64,000 bases of DNA from Piromyces finnis (lineage: Eukaryota > Neocallimastigomycota > Neocallimastigomycetes > Neocallimastigales > Neocallimastigaceae), in contig MCFH01000002.1 of NCBI GenBank assembly GCA_002104945.1, positions 1,517,001 through 1,581,000 on the forward strand, written 5' to 3'. Each line of letters begins with the position of its first letter. Positions within the stretch are counted from its first letter, which is position 1. The position numbers and the translations under genes were made by a program. Below the pieces are notes generated by a model. The model had not been told where the DNA came from. It made no database searches and saw only the letters and a program-made list of their open reading frames with translations. Positions 34,576-46,600 of the stretch are shown here, piece after piece.

Positions 34576-36428
34576 AATTACTTAATATTTTAAAAAGATT
34601 AATTATTATAATTAATATTATTAATTGTAATCTATTTTTTTTATTAATATATATGAAAATTATAAAAATTACTATTCTTATTCTCTTTCTATTTACTATA
34701 TAGTTGAATGTTAGAATGATAATTAATCAGTTTATTATTATTTGATCGATCCTACAAGCTCTTATTTTTTAATTAATATAATAAAAATTTTAAAATATAC
34801 TTATCTGTTAAAAAATATTAAAATTCATTAAAACAAATATTAATCATTTCTCTTAAATATTAAACTCTTTTTTAATGTAACTTAATGCATGTTTAATAAT
34901 AAACGCTCGATTATTCTTCTATTTATAATTATTAATTATTAATTATTTATTATAAAATTTAACTATATTTTTATTGATATCTTGACTTTAAAGTAAATCT
35001 TTACGAATTAATATTTTAGGTTATTTTATTTGTAATATTATATTAAATTTCCATATTTAGTAAGTTAATTTACATATATTTTAATATTAATATGTCAATG
35101 TCACCTATTTATTTTAATATTTTTAATATTAATAATACATGAAACTAATATATTGAAATATATATATGTAGATTTTAAATTTTTATTATTAATAAAAAGA
35201 TTTTAAACAAATAATTTATCAAAATAAATAATTACACCATATATTAATAAATAATTTATATTCTTATTTAATATCATTATTAAATATATACAATAAATAC
35301 AATAATTGCTTCTAAAATATTATTTCTTTTTGATATATAATATTTATTTATTTTTTCATTTTTATATTTAAAAAAAAAACTAAACGAAAGTTTAAAGAAT
35401 AATTATATTGATTTATAAAAATTTCTATTTTTTTTATCAAAATATTAAACAATAAAAAAACACTTTTAAACATAATTTTTTAAACTGTATTTCTGTATAA
35501 TATTAGTGGTTTTATACCAACAACAATGAATGTAAATGGTAGAGCCACCACTATCTTAAAATATCATAATCTAGTCACTTGACTAGTTTTTAAAATTTTC
35601 TTAAACCAAATATAATTATTTATTCTTATTGTTTGTTTTATTTAAATATTTATAAAAATATAATGATATTTATAGTTAAAAAAAAAAGTATTTACTTGTT
35701 TCAGATAATGGCATTATTAATAAAAGTATATAATAAATAACTCATTATTTAGTACTGTTTAGCATTAATTTATAGGTAATTTACAATTTAAAAGCCTTAT
35801 TTAAATTTTAGTCCTTTTTTTTTTTAGTTAATATTGGTATTTAACATTAAAAGTATTAATGCTATATATAAACTGGCTTATTTTTACAAATATTTATATA
35901 TAACACATAAATAAAATTTAATATAATGATGATAATTAAATCTTTAATTAATAATTTTTAAGAAGGATATTACATATTAATTATCCATTTTTCTATTACA
36001 TTATTAATAAAAATTTTAGAAAATACTAAAATAAAATTAAATATATCATAAAAATATAAATCAATATATCTTTTCATATATTATCAACAAATTAGCTATT
36101 ATTATTAATATATCTAAAAATGTTAAGAATTTAATATATAATTAAATAATGTGTTTTATAATATAATTATATTAAATAATATGTAGTAGCATTATATTGT
36201 CTATGGTTAAATAATATGTAAGAGATATTTTTGATACTGTAATATTTTCTTATTAATAGATAAATGTAATAAAGTATATTGCAATAAATGAAAGGATTTA
36301 ATTAATAACTTTATTTCTGTTTTATATTAATCCTGTACTAATTAGGAAATAAGGAATGCCATTCTACAATTAATCTAATTTAATAATATTAAATAAGTTT
36401 AGTCAAAAATAAATAATTTTCAAAAAAG
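34576..36428. other. AT-rich intergenic region between the old LINE and gene B
   Basis: No gene seen. A slightly less AT-rich spot at 35504-35586 has two inverted repeats: TAGTGGT..ACCACTA (35504-35510 and 35547-35553) and the palindrome CTAGTCA-CT-TGACTAG (35571-35586). The right end holds the gene B promoter. Confidence 0.5.
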
Positions 36429-36436
36429 TATAAAAG
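36429..36436 (+). promoter_or_regulatory. TATA box of glycine-rich protein gene B
   Basis: TATAAAAG within AAAAAAGTATAAAAGGTAG, 73 bases before the ATG at 36502. It matches the element and flanks in front of gene A. Confidence 0.65.
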
Positions 36437-36501
36437 GTAGAAAATATACTTTTTTTTTATTTATATTATTTTAATAAAATAATTATATAATATTAACTAA
36501 A

Positions 36502-37131
36502 ATGTACAACAATAATCAACAAGGTGGTTTTGGAGGTCCACACGGTGGTCCACACGGTGGTTTCGGAGGCCCACAAGGCGGTTTCGGAGGTCCACAAGGC
36601 GGTTTCGGAGGCCCACAAGGTGGTTTCGGTGGTCCACAAGGTGGTTTCGGTGGTCCACAAGGTGGTTTCGGTGGTCCACAAGGCGGTTTCGGAGGCCCAC
36701 AAGGTGGTTTCGGAGGTCCACAAGGTGGTTTCGGAGGCCCACAAGGTGGTTTCGGAGGTCCACAAGGTGGTTTTGGAGGTCCACAAGGTGGTTACAACAA
36801 TAATAACAACTTCAACGACGATGATGAATACGTTTATATTACAGATGATGAAGGTGATTACTTTGAAGATGAAGATGGTAATATTTTCACTCCTCAAGAA
36901 GCTCAATCTAGAGGTTTCCTTACTGAAGTTGATTCAACCGACCGTGGTCTTAACTTCCAAAATATTACTAAAAAGCAACTTTTAATTGCTGGTGCTGCCG
37001 TTGCTGGTCTTGCTGCCCTTGGTGGTGGTGCTTTCTTAGTTAATAAGCAACTCAAGAAGAAGAAGAAGGTTAAGAAGAGTGAACTTAATGGTCAACAAGC
37101 TGCTAACCAACAAGCTAAGCGTAATTGGTAG
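36502..37131 (+). CDS. Glycine-rich repeat membrane protein B (N-terminal GGFGGPQ repeats, acidic domain, one membrane span)
   Basis: 209 codons, single exon, paralog of the 32205 gene but with the parts in a different order. After MYNNNQQ come about 13 units of GGFGGPQ or GGFGGPH (residues 8-97), then an Asn-rich linker. The acidic module follows (DDEYVYITDDEGDYFEDEDG; TPQEAQSRGFLTEV; about residues 107-150). Next are the Gly/Ala membrane segment (LLIAGAAVAGLAALGGGAFLV, about 158-178), KKKKKVKKSE, and a short tail ending AKRNW. In gene A the repeats follow the membrane segment, so the repeats would face opposite sides of the membrane if the core keeps one topology. Uniform codons and a TATA box suggest high expression. 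Function and family are unknown. Confidence 0.82.
   Translation: MYNNNQQGGFGGPHGGPHGGFGGPQGGFGGPQGGFGGPQGGFGGPQGGFGGPQGGFGGPQGGFGGPQGGFGGPQGGFGGPQGGFGGPQGGFGGPQGGYNNNNNFNDDDEYVYITDDEGDYFEDEDGNIFTPQEAQSRGFLTEVDSTDRGLNFQNITKKQLLIAGAAVAGLAALGGGAFLVNKQLKKKKKVKKSELNGQQAANQQAKRNW
36520..36792 (+). repeat. In-frame 21-base GGFGGPQ repeat block of gene B
   Basis: About 13 tandem 21-base units built on GGTTTCGGAGGYCCACAAGG. Synonymous differences (GGA/GGT, GGC/GGT, CCA constant) mark blocks of copied units. Antisense and shifted open frames here are repeat artefacts. Confidence 0.9.
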
Positions 37132-37674
37132 ATACAAATTGTAATTCCATTTAATAAATATAATATGAAGGATATATTTTATTTTCTATTACTATAAATA
37201 GTACAGGCCAGGCCATTCAAACTAAAAATTAACAAATATCTCTTAATCAATTTTTATTTAATAAGAACTAAAAAAGAAATGTTAATAATGTAAATAAAAG
37301 AAGTAAATAATTATTTATTTATCTACACTTTTTTATCTATAAAAAAATTGTAACATTTAAAATGTAAATGATTCAAATTATAATAATGTCTATATTATTT
37401 TAAAATTTGTAATAAAGATAAACATAAATATAGAAAAAAAACTTAAACATTAAAAATAATAATAATAAAAAAAAAAATAAAATAAAAAATAATTTATAGA
37501 AAATGATTGAGTGTATAAAATTACAAAATTACAAAATTACATTTGAATTGGAGAAATATTATATTTGTTACTTACTTAAATGTTGAATTACTATATAATA
37601 TCAATACAGTAAAATTAGTAAATATTAATATATAATAATTTTAGTATGTATAAAAAAGCATTAAAATTTATTTA
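37132..37674. other. AT-rich intergenic region, 3' side of gene B
   Basis: No gene seen; A/T-rich with short A runs. It ends at the hairpin head of the next LINE piece. Confidence 0.5.
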
Positions 37675-38501
37675 TCCCCTTGGGAATGTGCCTCCATTTA
37701 TTTAATAAATGAAGTTTTTAAAGGGCCTTTACTCATGATACTACCCTCTTGGGTAAAACAATAGTAATAATAACAATAGTAGTAATAGAAATAGTAATAA
37801 TAACAATAGTAGTTATAGAAATAATAATACTAGTAATGATAGCAATAGTGAAGATAATAATTCTAATTTAGATAGTAATTTAGTTAATGATAGTAATAGT
37901 TCTAATAATCCGGTGAATATTAATGTGTATGATTATTCTAGTGTGTGCAGTAAAATATTTAAATTCCTTCTTGGGGGAAGAAGTTTTAACAATATCAATT
38001 ACAATTCAAGGGAATGGAAAGAACTTTGTAAGCGTCAGATTCAATCTGGTACTAACGAAGGAACACCATTCTTGACGGTAACCGCGGAACTTCTAACCAA
38101 AATCATGCCTTTTGCTATTGGCCAGCAATGGTCAATGTTCAAAAGGTTTGAAGCAACATCCAAGAGCGTCAATGCTGAAGAAACAGTAAGACAGGCCAGG
38201 AGGGCCAGCGCAACCAATGGAGATCATAATTTTGTTCCATGACAAAATTTTGATCTTTGGCTCGGTGTCCCATTGGAAGTCAAATACAATTATTATACTT
38301 TAGTATGATAGTGGCTTTCTTACTTTAATTAAAATTACTAGAATACATTATACCCAATTTTTATTCATTTGTGTTTATTTAAACATATTTTTTTTATTTT
38401 TATTTTTATTTTTTAATTTTTTATTACATGTATTATAATTTTAATTAAATTAATAATAAAGTTTAAAATATTTGATGCCGTTAAAAAAAAAAAAAAAAAA
38501 A
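37675..38501 (+). mobile_element. Internally deleted LINE: 5' head joined to C-terminal end, 3' UTR and poly-A
   Basis: Begins with the leader hairpin (CCCCTTGGGAATGTGCCTCC..), about 75 bases, then jumps into the AAT/AGT-rich part of the ORF. It continues through the last 109 codons (37913-38242), nearly identical to other copies, the 3' UTR and a poly-A tail (38483-38501). Everything between the leader and the variable region is absent. The coding remnant lacks endonuclease and RT, so it could only move in trans. Confidence 0.9.
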
Positions 38502-38679
38502 TTACTCATGATACTGAGCGATAGGAAACAAGAATATTAATGAGTATGGTTATTAATATTCACCCAATTATTAGAACATATTTTTTTTTTTTAATTTTTT
38601 TTTACAACATGTATTATAATTTTAATTAAATTAATAATAAAGCTTAAAAATATTTAATGCCGTTAAAAAAAAAAAAAAA
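38502..38679 (+). mobile_element. Miniature LINE piece: leader motif joined to 3' UTR and poly-A
   Basis: Starts at TTACTCATGATACTGAGCGA, a leader motif also seen at about 37727 and 19602. A short AT-rich segment follows, then the last part of the 3' UTR (ending TTTAATGCCGTT) and a poly-A run (38665-38679). It is less than 180 bases long and has no coding capacity. It is joined directly to the poly-A of the previous copy. Confidence 0.8.
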
Positions 38680-39357
38680 GCAGGTTGTGAGTATATATGA
38701 AGAGTTATAATCTTAAGAATGCCTGGAAATGAATCAAGAAAACTGTGAAAATTGGAAAAGATACTTTCTTTACTGCTTAACCAAATGAAGTTAATAAAGC
38801 TATATCATTTATATCTCTATATTCAAAAGTTTTTAATATTCCTCCATTGTCAGCTAAATGGGCATTAGCTTAGGTTAGATGTTTTAACAAGTGAAAAAAT
38901 CCAAATTGTATTATTTTATACCTTGTCAATTACATTCCTAAATCAATCGAGCACAAAGGAACACTATTCTTGACAGGTAACAGCGGAACTTCTAACCAAA
39001 ATTATGCATTTTGTTATTTGCCAGCAATGGTCAATGTTCAAAAGGTTTGACGCAACATCCAAGAGTGTTAATTCTGAAGAAATAGTAAGACAGACCAAGA
39101 TGGCTAGAGCAACCAATAGAGATAATAATTTTGTTCTATAACAAAATTTTGATCTTTGGCTCGGTATCCCATTGGAAGTCAATTATTATACTTTAGTATA
39201 ATAGTGGCTTTCTTTAATTAAAATTACTAGAATATATTATACCCAATTTTTATTTATTTGTGTTTATTTAAACATATTTTATTTTTTATAACATGTATTA
39301 TAATTTTAATTAAATTAATAATAAAGTTAAAAAATATTTGATGTCATTAAAAAAAAT
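38680..39357 (+). mobile_element. LINE fragment from mid-ORF to 3' UTR, decayed
   Basis: Begins directly after the preceding poly-A with GCAGGTTGTGAGTATATATG, matching the segment just before the RT. It skips to the region encoding the end of the RT (38795-38945), then to the C-terminal end (38950-39140) and the 3' UTR, ending ATGTCATTAAAAAAA. Stops and shifts are present; it is older than the copy at 37675. Confidence 0.82.
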
Positions 39358-39762
39358 TAACTATTTAATAAATAATTATCTGTTATTTGTACTATTTAAA
39401 GATTGATTATGTATTGAATTTTTTAAATTTAAAATATATGTATTTAGATTGACAATAAAAGAAATTGTAAAAATATAGAAATAAGTGAAAGGTTTTCTAG
39501 ATTCTTGGTTAAAAAATAAATAATCCACATTTTATTGTTTATATTTCTATTGCCTATGTATTTATTTTTTTACTTATATATTATAATTTATTTTATTTTT
39601 ATTTTTATGTATAATTATTATAAATCTATTATTAATAAATTAATCAAAACATAAATTTTATTATAACTGCGAATAGAATTAAAGGAATGTATATTAAACA
39701 ATTACATATATAAAAGTTTTTTTTATATATATATTTTTTTGTTAGATATTTTTAAGTCAAAA
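39358..39762. other. AT-rich upstream region of SRP72
   Basis: About 405 bases of A/T-rich DNA without a gene, presumed to hold the SRP72 promoter and leader. Confidence 0.5.
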
Positions 39763-42700
39763 ATGGCAGATGATATTAATACTAAAGTTCAGAAGTTATT
39801 TACTGAACTTGAACGCTTATGTCAACAAGAAGAATATAAGAAGATTTTATTAACTTGTGATAAAAGTATATATTATTAATTATATAATTTGAACAGCAGT
39901 AATATATTATTATTTTATTAATATAAAATAATTTTCAAATAATTCAAATTCAAAATAAAGTATTAATTAAAATTCAAAATGAATGTTAGAATATTTATTT
40001 AAAAATAGTATTTTAAAAGTAAAGAGTTTTTGAATAATAAAACTATTTTAATATTATTGAATAAAATTACATTAAATGAATATTGAAAATAAAGAAATTA
40101 TGTAATATATTATATAATACAATAAATAAGTAAATAAATAAATACTCATCAATCAATAAATATTTTTTATAATATAATGAATAATTATAACAAAAAAAAA
40201 AAAAAAAAAAAAAAAAGTAAAATAAAATAAATATTTATATTTATTTTTGTTAATTTAAACGTATAATATATTTTAAATTATAAAATTATAATTATTACAA
40301 ACATATTTATTAAATACATTATTTATATATGAATTTATAAATAGTATTAAAGCTTATTCCAAATGATATTGATGCATTAAAGGCCAAGGTTATAACTCAC
40401 ATACACCTTGGTGAATATCAAAAAGCAATCGATATTATTGAAAAGGCTGAAAATCCATCATCTCTTTTATTTGAATTATCCTACTCTTGCTACCGTAGTG
40501 ATAAGCTTGAAAAGGCTTTAGAACAAGTTTCTAATCTTTTAGATGATGATTCCATTGATGAAAACCTAAAAAATCAATGCTTACAATTAAAAGCTCAAAT
40601 TGTAAGAACAATATTAACAATAAAAATTTTAGCAATCTCTATTTAATTTAAAAATATAATAAATTAAATGTTTATTTAAAACACTAATTATTTATAAAAT
40701 TTGTTTATAATCAATAAATTTTTAAGCTTTACAGAATGGAAAAGCATTATGATGCTCTTCAAATTTACCAAGATATTTTAAAAAATACTGATGAAGTATT
40801 ATAATATATTTCATAAAATATAATTATAATAGAAAGAATAACTATTAATAGTAATCCTATTTTTAAAATTTTTATAAATAATATGTTTAATAGGAAGATC
40901 CATACTATGAAGAGATTTTATCCAATTATTATGCAGTTAAATCAGCATTTAAGTATTATGATAACGTTACAATTATTGATGTAAATTCTTGAGATTATTT
41001 AATTTATCCATGAATATTAATTAATTTAATATATTAAATAGAGATAAAAGTACTAATTTTAATTTTTTATTCTAAATTTAGGATGGCATTAAAGAAAATA
41101 GTACATCAACTTATGAATTAGCTTACAATTCTGCATGTATATTAATTGCTGAAGAACAATATGATGAAGCTGAAAAATTATTAGAAACTGCTAAGAGTAT
41201 TTGTCGTGAAGCATTACTTGAAGAAGATTATGCTGAAGTTGAAATTGAAGAAGAATTGTCAATTATTATTGTTCAATTAGCTTATGTTAAACAATTAAAG
41301 GGTAACACTAAGCAAGCTAATGATCTTTTCCAAAGTGTTTTAAAGTTAAAGTAAGTATTTAATTCTTTTTTTTTAAAAAAAGAATAATTTAAACTAAATA
41401 ATTTTAATTATCCTAACAATATAGGTCTGCTGATGAAGTTGTTTCTGCAATAGCTTTAAATAATATTATTGCTATAAGAAAAGAAAATGATATTATGGAT
41501 TCTAGTAAGAAATATCGTTCTGTTTCAAGTCCAGCTCTTAACAATAAGTTAACAACTGCTCAAAAGAAAAGTATTGAAATTAATGGTGTTTTACTTTCTT
41601 TATATATGAACAAGGTAAAGTAAAATAAAAAAAAAATTAAATAAAGAATCAAAAATATTAATGTTTTTAGAAATAAAACCATTAATACTATTTTTTTTAT
41701 TTAATATATTATTTTATTAGTATTCTGCAGCTCTAGAACAAGCCGATGTTCTTATGAAAAAGTATCCAGAAGAAGAAGTATTAAAATTAATAAAGCCAGC
41801 TATTTTATACAGACAAAAGAATACTTATGGAGCCCTTAAAGAATTAGAAGTAATTTTTTTAATACTTTGTTGCTATCATTATATATTACATATTTAACAT
41901 TTTATTATTTTATTATAATTTAAATTAATAGAATCACTTCAATGACAATAAAACATCTTTAAAATTATGTTTAAATATTGCACAATTTAAAATTATGGAA
42001 GAAAAATATGAAGATGCACTTAAGACTGTTGATACTTATATTAAATGCTCTAACATTGAAGTTGATGACTATCCAGGTCTCTTATCTCTTGTTTTATGGC
42101 TTAATGAAAAGTGTGGTAATATTGAAAAGTCATTAGAATTATTACAAACCTACATTGATAAGAACGATGTAAGATTTATTTATATATAATTAACTATTAT
42201 TTAAGCGAAATTTATAATTATATATAATTATTTATGAGGTTTATTTATTTGTTTTAAGGTATTTCCTTCTAATAATTATAAAATATCAATTTAAAAAATT
42301 TTATTTCCTCTTATTTATTTTATCCACAATAGGACAATGAAGATCAAGCTTTAGTTAAAAAACTTATTGACTTCAAATTACATTGCAATAATCCAGAAGA
42401 TGCTGCAAAAGATTATGAAAAACTTGTTAAGGCTGATCCAACTAATGTACAAGCTATTTCTGGTTTAGTTATTGCACTCTCTAAATTCAACATAGAAAAG
42501 GCTGAAGAATATGAACAATTCTTACAAACTGATCAATTAAGCGAATTAGTTAAAAGTCTTAATATTGATGATCTTGAAACCTCCTACGCTTCTACTAAAA
42601 CCTATAAGAAAATGGTTAATCAATCAATTGCTAATAATGAAAAACCTCGTGTTAAGAAACCACGTAAGAGAAAACCTTTCGTTCCAAAGAATTTCATTCC

Positions 42701-42983
42701 AAACTTTAAGCCAGATCCAGAACGTTGGTTACCAAAGTATGAAAGATCCACTTATAAGAACAAAAGAAAGAATTTAAACAAGGGTCCACAAGGTGCTTCT
42801 ATTGCAGGCGGTGGTATAGGTGGTACTCGTAGTGCTAATATTGGCGGAGGTAAATTTATTCCATTAGTTGAAAAGGTTGAAAAGCCTGAATCCCCAGTTG
42901 AAGAAGTTAAGAAAACTCCACCAAAGCCAGCACCAAAGAAGAAAAATCAACAAAAAAAGAAAAAAGGAAAAGGAAGAAAATGA
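39763..42983 (+). CDS. SRP72: Signal recognition particle subunit SRP72
   Basis: Subunit of the cytosolic signal recognition particle, pairing with SRP68 and 7S RNA to bring secretory ribosomes to the ER. Nine exons: 39763-39865, 40345-40601, 40727-40795, 40894-40980, 41082-41350, 41425-41614, 41721-41849, 41932-42168 and 42333-42983. All have GT..AG borders with consistent phase and give 663 codons, close to the human length. The protein begins MADDINTKVQKLF and is built of TPR-like helical pairs (for example IPNDIDALKAKVITHIHLGE and YEDALKTVDTYIKCS). The C-terminus has the SRP72 RNA-binding signature PDPERWLPKYERSTYKNKRK at about residues 577-596, inside a very basic region, then a Gly-rich and a Lys/Pro-rich tail. 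Intron 1 is 479 bases and contains an A run; the rest are 70-165 bases. The exon 3 donor (gtatta) is weak, the least certain junction. Confidence 0.95.
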
Positions 42984-43097
42984 ATTTACAAAGTGAGATT
43001 TTAATAGAAAAATAAAGAATAAATATAAAGAAATAAATTTAAAAAAATAAAATAAAATAATAATAATAAAAGTAAAAATATAAATATAAATATAATA

Positions 43098-43139
<42 letters not shown>

Positions 43140-43665
43140 GAAAATTAAAAGTAAAGATAATAACATTTTTTAAATTAAATATAAAAAAAAAAGAAAAAAT
43201 TAAAAAATGTAAAAAAAATATATACATATAAATAAAATGTAAAAATTTGTATTTTAATTTTATGATTTTCCTTTATTAATTATTAGAATATTAAGATTTG
43301 TTTATTCTATTTGAAATATAATTTTCATAAATATTTTTTTTTAAAATTTTTAATTTATATTTTTTTGTTAAAAATAGTTTTAATTTTTAGTAATGTTTAA
43401 AATATGAAATATTAAATATTTATAGAGTAGTTTAAGATTTTATAAATGTTTTTTTATTATTTTTTTAATGATAAAAAAAATTATAAAACTAATAGTAAAT
43501 TTTGGTAATAAAATTTATATAATATATAATTATAAATTATAAAAGAAATCAACAATTACATATTTGTAAATAAAATAAATATTTAAATTAAATTTTAAAA
43601 ATCATCAGAATTTAATATTCCATTATTCCTTGTAAAGCCAAATAATTATATATAAAATATTTGAC
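42984..43665. other. AT-rich intergenic region between SRP72 and the Scm3-like gene
   Basis: Contains the SRP72 3' side with long A runs (about 43100-43125) and the upstream region of the next gene. Antisense open frames here are Phe/Leu strings from low-complexity DNA. Confidence 0.55.
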
Positions 43666-46600
43666 ATGAGTGAGAATAAAAATAAAATAATAAATGATTT
43701 CGATAATTATATACAAGCAAAACGTAAAGATTCATTTAATCAATTTAAAATCCGTTGGGAAAGTATTATGAATCGATATTCGAAACCAATTTTAAATGAT
43801 GATGTTGTTGATTTATTTACTGGAGAAATTATAGAAGATCATGGTTTTATAAAATCTGTAAAACCATTACCTTTCGGTTCAATAGTAAATTCAATAGAAG
43901 ATGAAAGCGAAGTAAATTCATCTCATTTACAAACTGATACAGAAAATAATTTTACCTATGATGAAGATGATTTTGATAATTTATTAACACCTAAAAAACA
44001 AACTTTACTTCAAGTGATATCCCAAAGAACTACAAAAAAAAAAAAAAAAAACAGATAAATGTACTAATAAAAATATAAAAGATGTTTTTCATACTCAAGA
44101 GGTTACTAATAAAAATACTACTGATATTGATTACATAATAAAAGAAACAAATGACAATAAATTAATTAGTAATTCTACTAATGATTTCATATCTAATTCA
44201 AACATACTACTATCAAAGTTTGATGGTAATTATAATAAGCAAGAAGTTTTTGATTCTATTATGGAAATGGGTTTTAATTCAAATAATGAATTAAGTGATA
44301 ATGAAGAAATTGCAGATGAATTAGATTTGTTTTCTGATATTGGCATTCCATCAGTCGATTTTGATAAACATAACATTAAAGATATGTCTGTGGAAATTTT
44401 AGAAAGTGAGGAAGAAGAAGAAGATAACAACAATATAGAAGTAATAGAAGATGATGTAAATAGTATAATTGACATTTCAGATGATTCAAAAGCATTATCA
44501 TCAAATATAGTAATAATTAGTGATGATGAAGAATCAGATATTAATGATATCTTTGAACCAATTAAAAATAAAAAAAGAAAAATAGAATATGACGATTGTA
44601 ATATTTTAATTAATAGTAATAATAGTTCCAAAAAACTAAAAGTAAAAGGAATTGATAAGTATAGTAATATTGAAATTGAGGAAATTGATAGCAAATTACT
44701 TAATATACCAATTAATATTAAAAAAGATTTAGATAATGATATTAAAATAGAAGTTGTGAATGAAAAGAGTTATGAAAAAATAGCAGAAGTAAAAATTAAA
44801 AATGAAATATCAACAATAAAAGTAAATAAAAAATCAGGGAGTTTTATACAAAACAAAAAAAAGTTAAATAAAAATAATGATAATGATAATAGAGAAAATA
44901 ATAATAATAAATTTGAGATGATTAAGCAAGAATCAAACAAAAAAAAACATGAATTAAATGATATTAATTTAAATAAACCTGAATTTATTCAATACTCAAA
45001 AAAATATATTAATAATAAAATTAAATTAAATTTAAAAGATGATAATTATTATGATACAATAAAAGTAAATAATTTAAAAAAAAAAGCATTAGAAATAAAG
45101 CTCAAAGAAATGAGAAAAAATGAAGATAATCTAAAAAATGAAAATAAATATGAAGAGTTAAAACAAATTTTTGAAAGTTCGAATGATAATTGTAATTCAG
45201 TAATTATTAATATGAATAATGATAAAAAGAAAAAAAAAAAAATAAAAAATAATGGCATTGTAGAGGAAAAACAAGAATTAGTTATGAATGATATAATAAA
45301 CAAAGAAAAGGAAGAAATATATAAGAAAATGAATAAAAATTATAATAGCTGTAATAAGACTGATGAGTTGATAAAAGAATTAGAAGATTCAAAAAAAAAA
45401 AAAAAAGTTCAAAATAATCAAAAATTAAATGAAAAATATCGAAATCAGCAAAATATTATTTTAAATCACATCGAATTTAATTATATAATATTTAATGATA
45501 CCTCCTTTTATTTAATATATACCTTATTATTAAGTAATAATAACAATAAATATAAAGCTTATTTTCATTTTTTAATTTTTGATAAATTAAGGGAGCTTTT
45601 AAAGAATTTGTGGTATTTCCAGAAACCAAATATAAAAATGATCTCTTTTGGTAATAATGTAAAGAATTTTAACAACAATAAAGAAAATTTATCCAATAAT
45701 GAAAAAAATAGTAAACATTCTTCTTCTAATAATAATAATAATAATAGCAATGGTAATAATAATGATAACCATAATAATAATAATAATAATTGCAATGGTA
45801 ATAATAACGATAATAATAATAATAATAATAACGATAATAATAATAATAATAATAATAACGATAATAATAATAATGATAATAATAATAATAATAATAATAA
45901 AGATAAAGAAAATAAAGATAACAAAAATTATAATAAAAAAAAAAGGAAAAAAAGAAATATTATAAAAGAAAATAAAAAAATATTAAAAATCAATAATAAT
46001 GATAATGAAAATACCGAAAAAATAATAAAAAATGATTATCAAAAGAATAATAAATATGAAATAGAAAAAGATATAAAAGAGATAGAAGGAAATAATCAAG
46101 ACGATGTTTTAATAATAGATGTAAAAAGAAATATTAATATAAACTTAAATAAAAGTGATAAGCAAGTAAAAAATAACGAAAAAAATAAAAATGATGATAA
46201 TAAAATGATTCCAAAAAATATTTCAAGATCAAATAATAAATTAATAAAGAACTCAGATAATAAGCAAGAAGAAGAATATGATATTATTAGTAAAAGCTGT
46301 GATAAAAAACTGAATGGATTATTTTATAATGATAATTTCAATAATATTAAGAATATTAAAAATATTCATTATCAAACTAATAATTCTTTTATTGTTGAAA
46401 TTAAAAATGACGATAATAAAAATAGTATTAATAATATTCCTGATAAATCCTATAATATAAATAATTTAGAAATAATAAAAAGCAATAATGAAGACTGTAA
46501 TGATAAAGATGTTGTAGAAATTAACGATGATGATGATAATATGAGTAGTAATATTGATTTAAAGGAAATTAATAATAATAATAACATTGAAAAAGATAAT

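Noticed and set aside
44261-44263. Met at 44261 as the start of a separate giant gene
   Set aside because: The same frame is open upstream to the A18 run, where the Scm3-type frame ends. The Met is internal.
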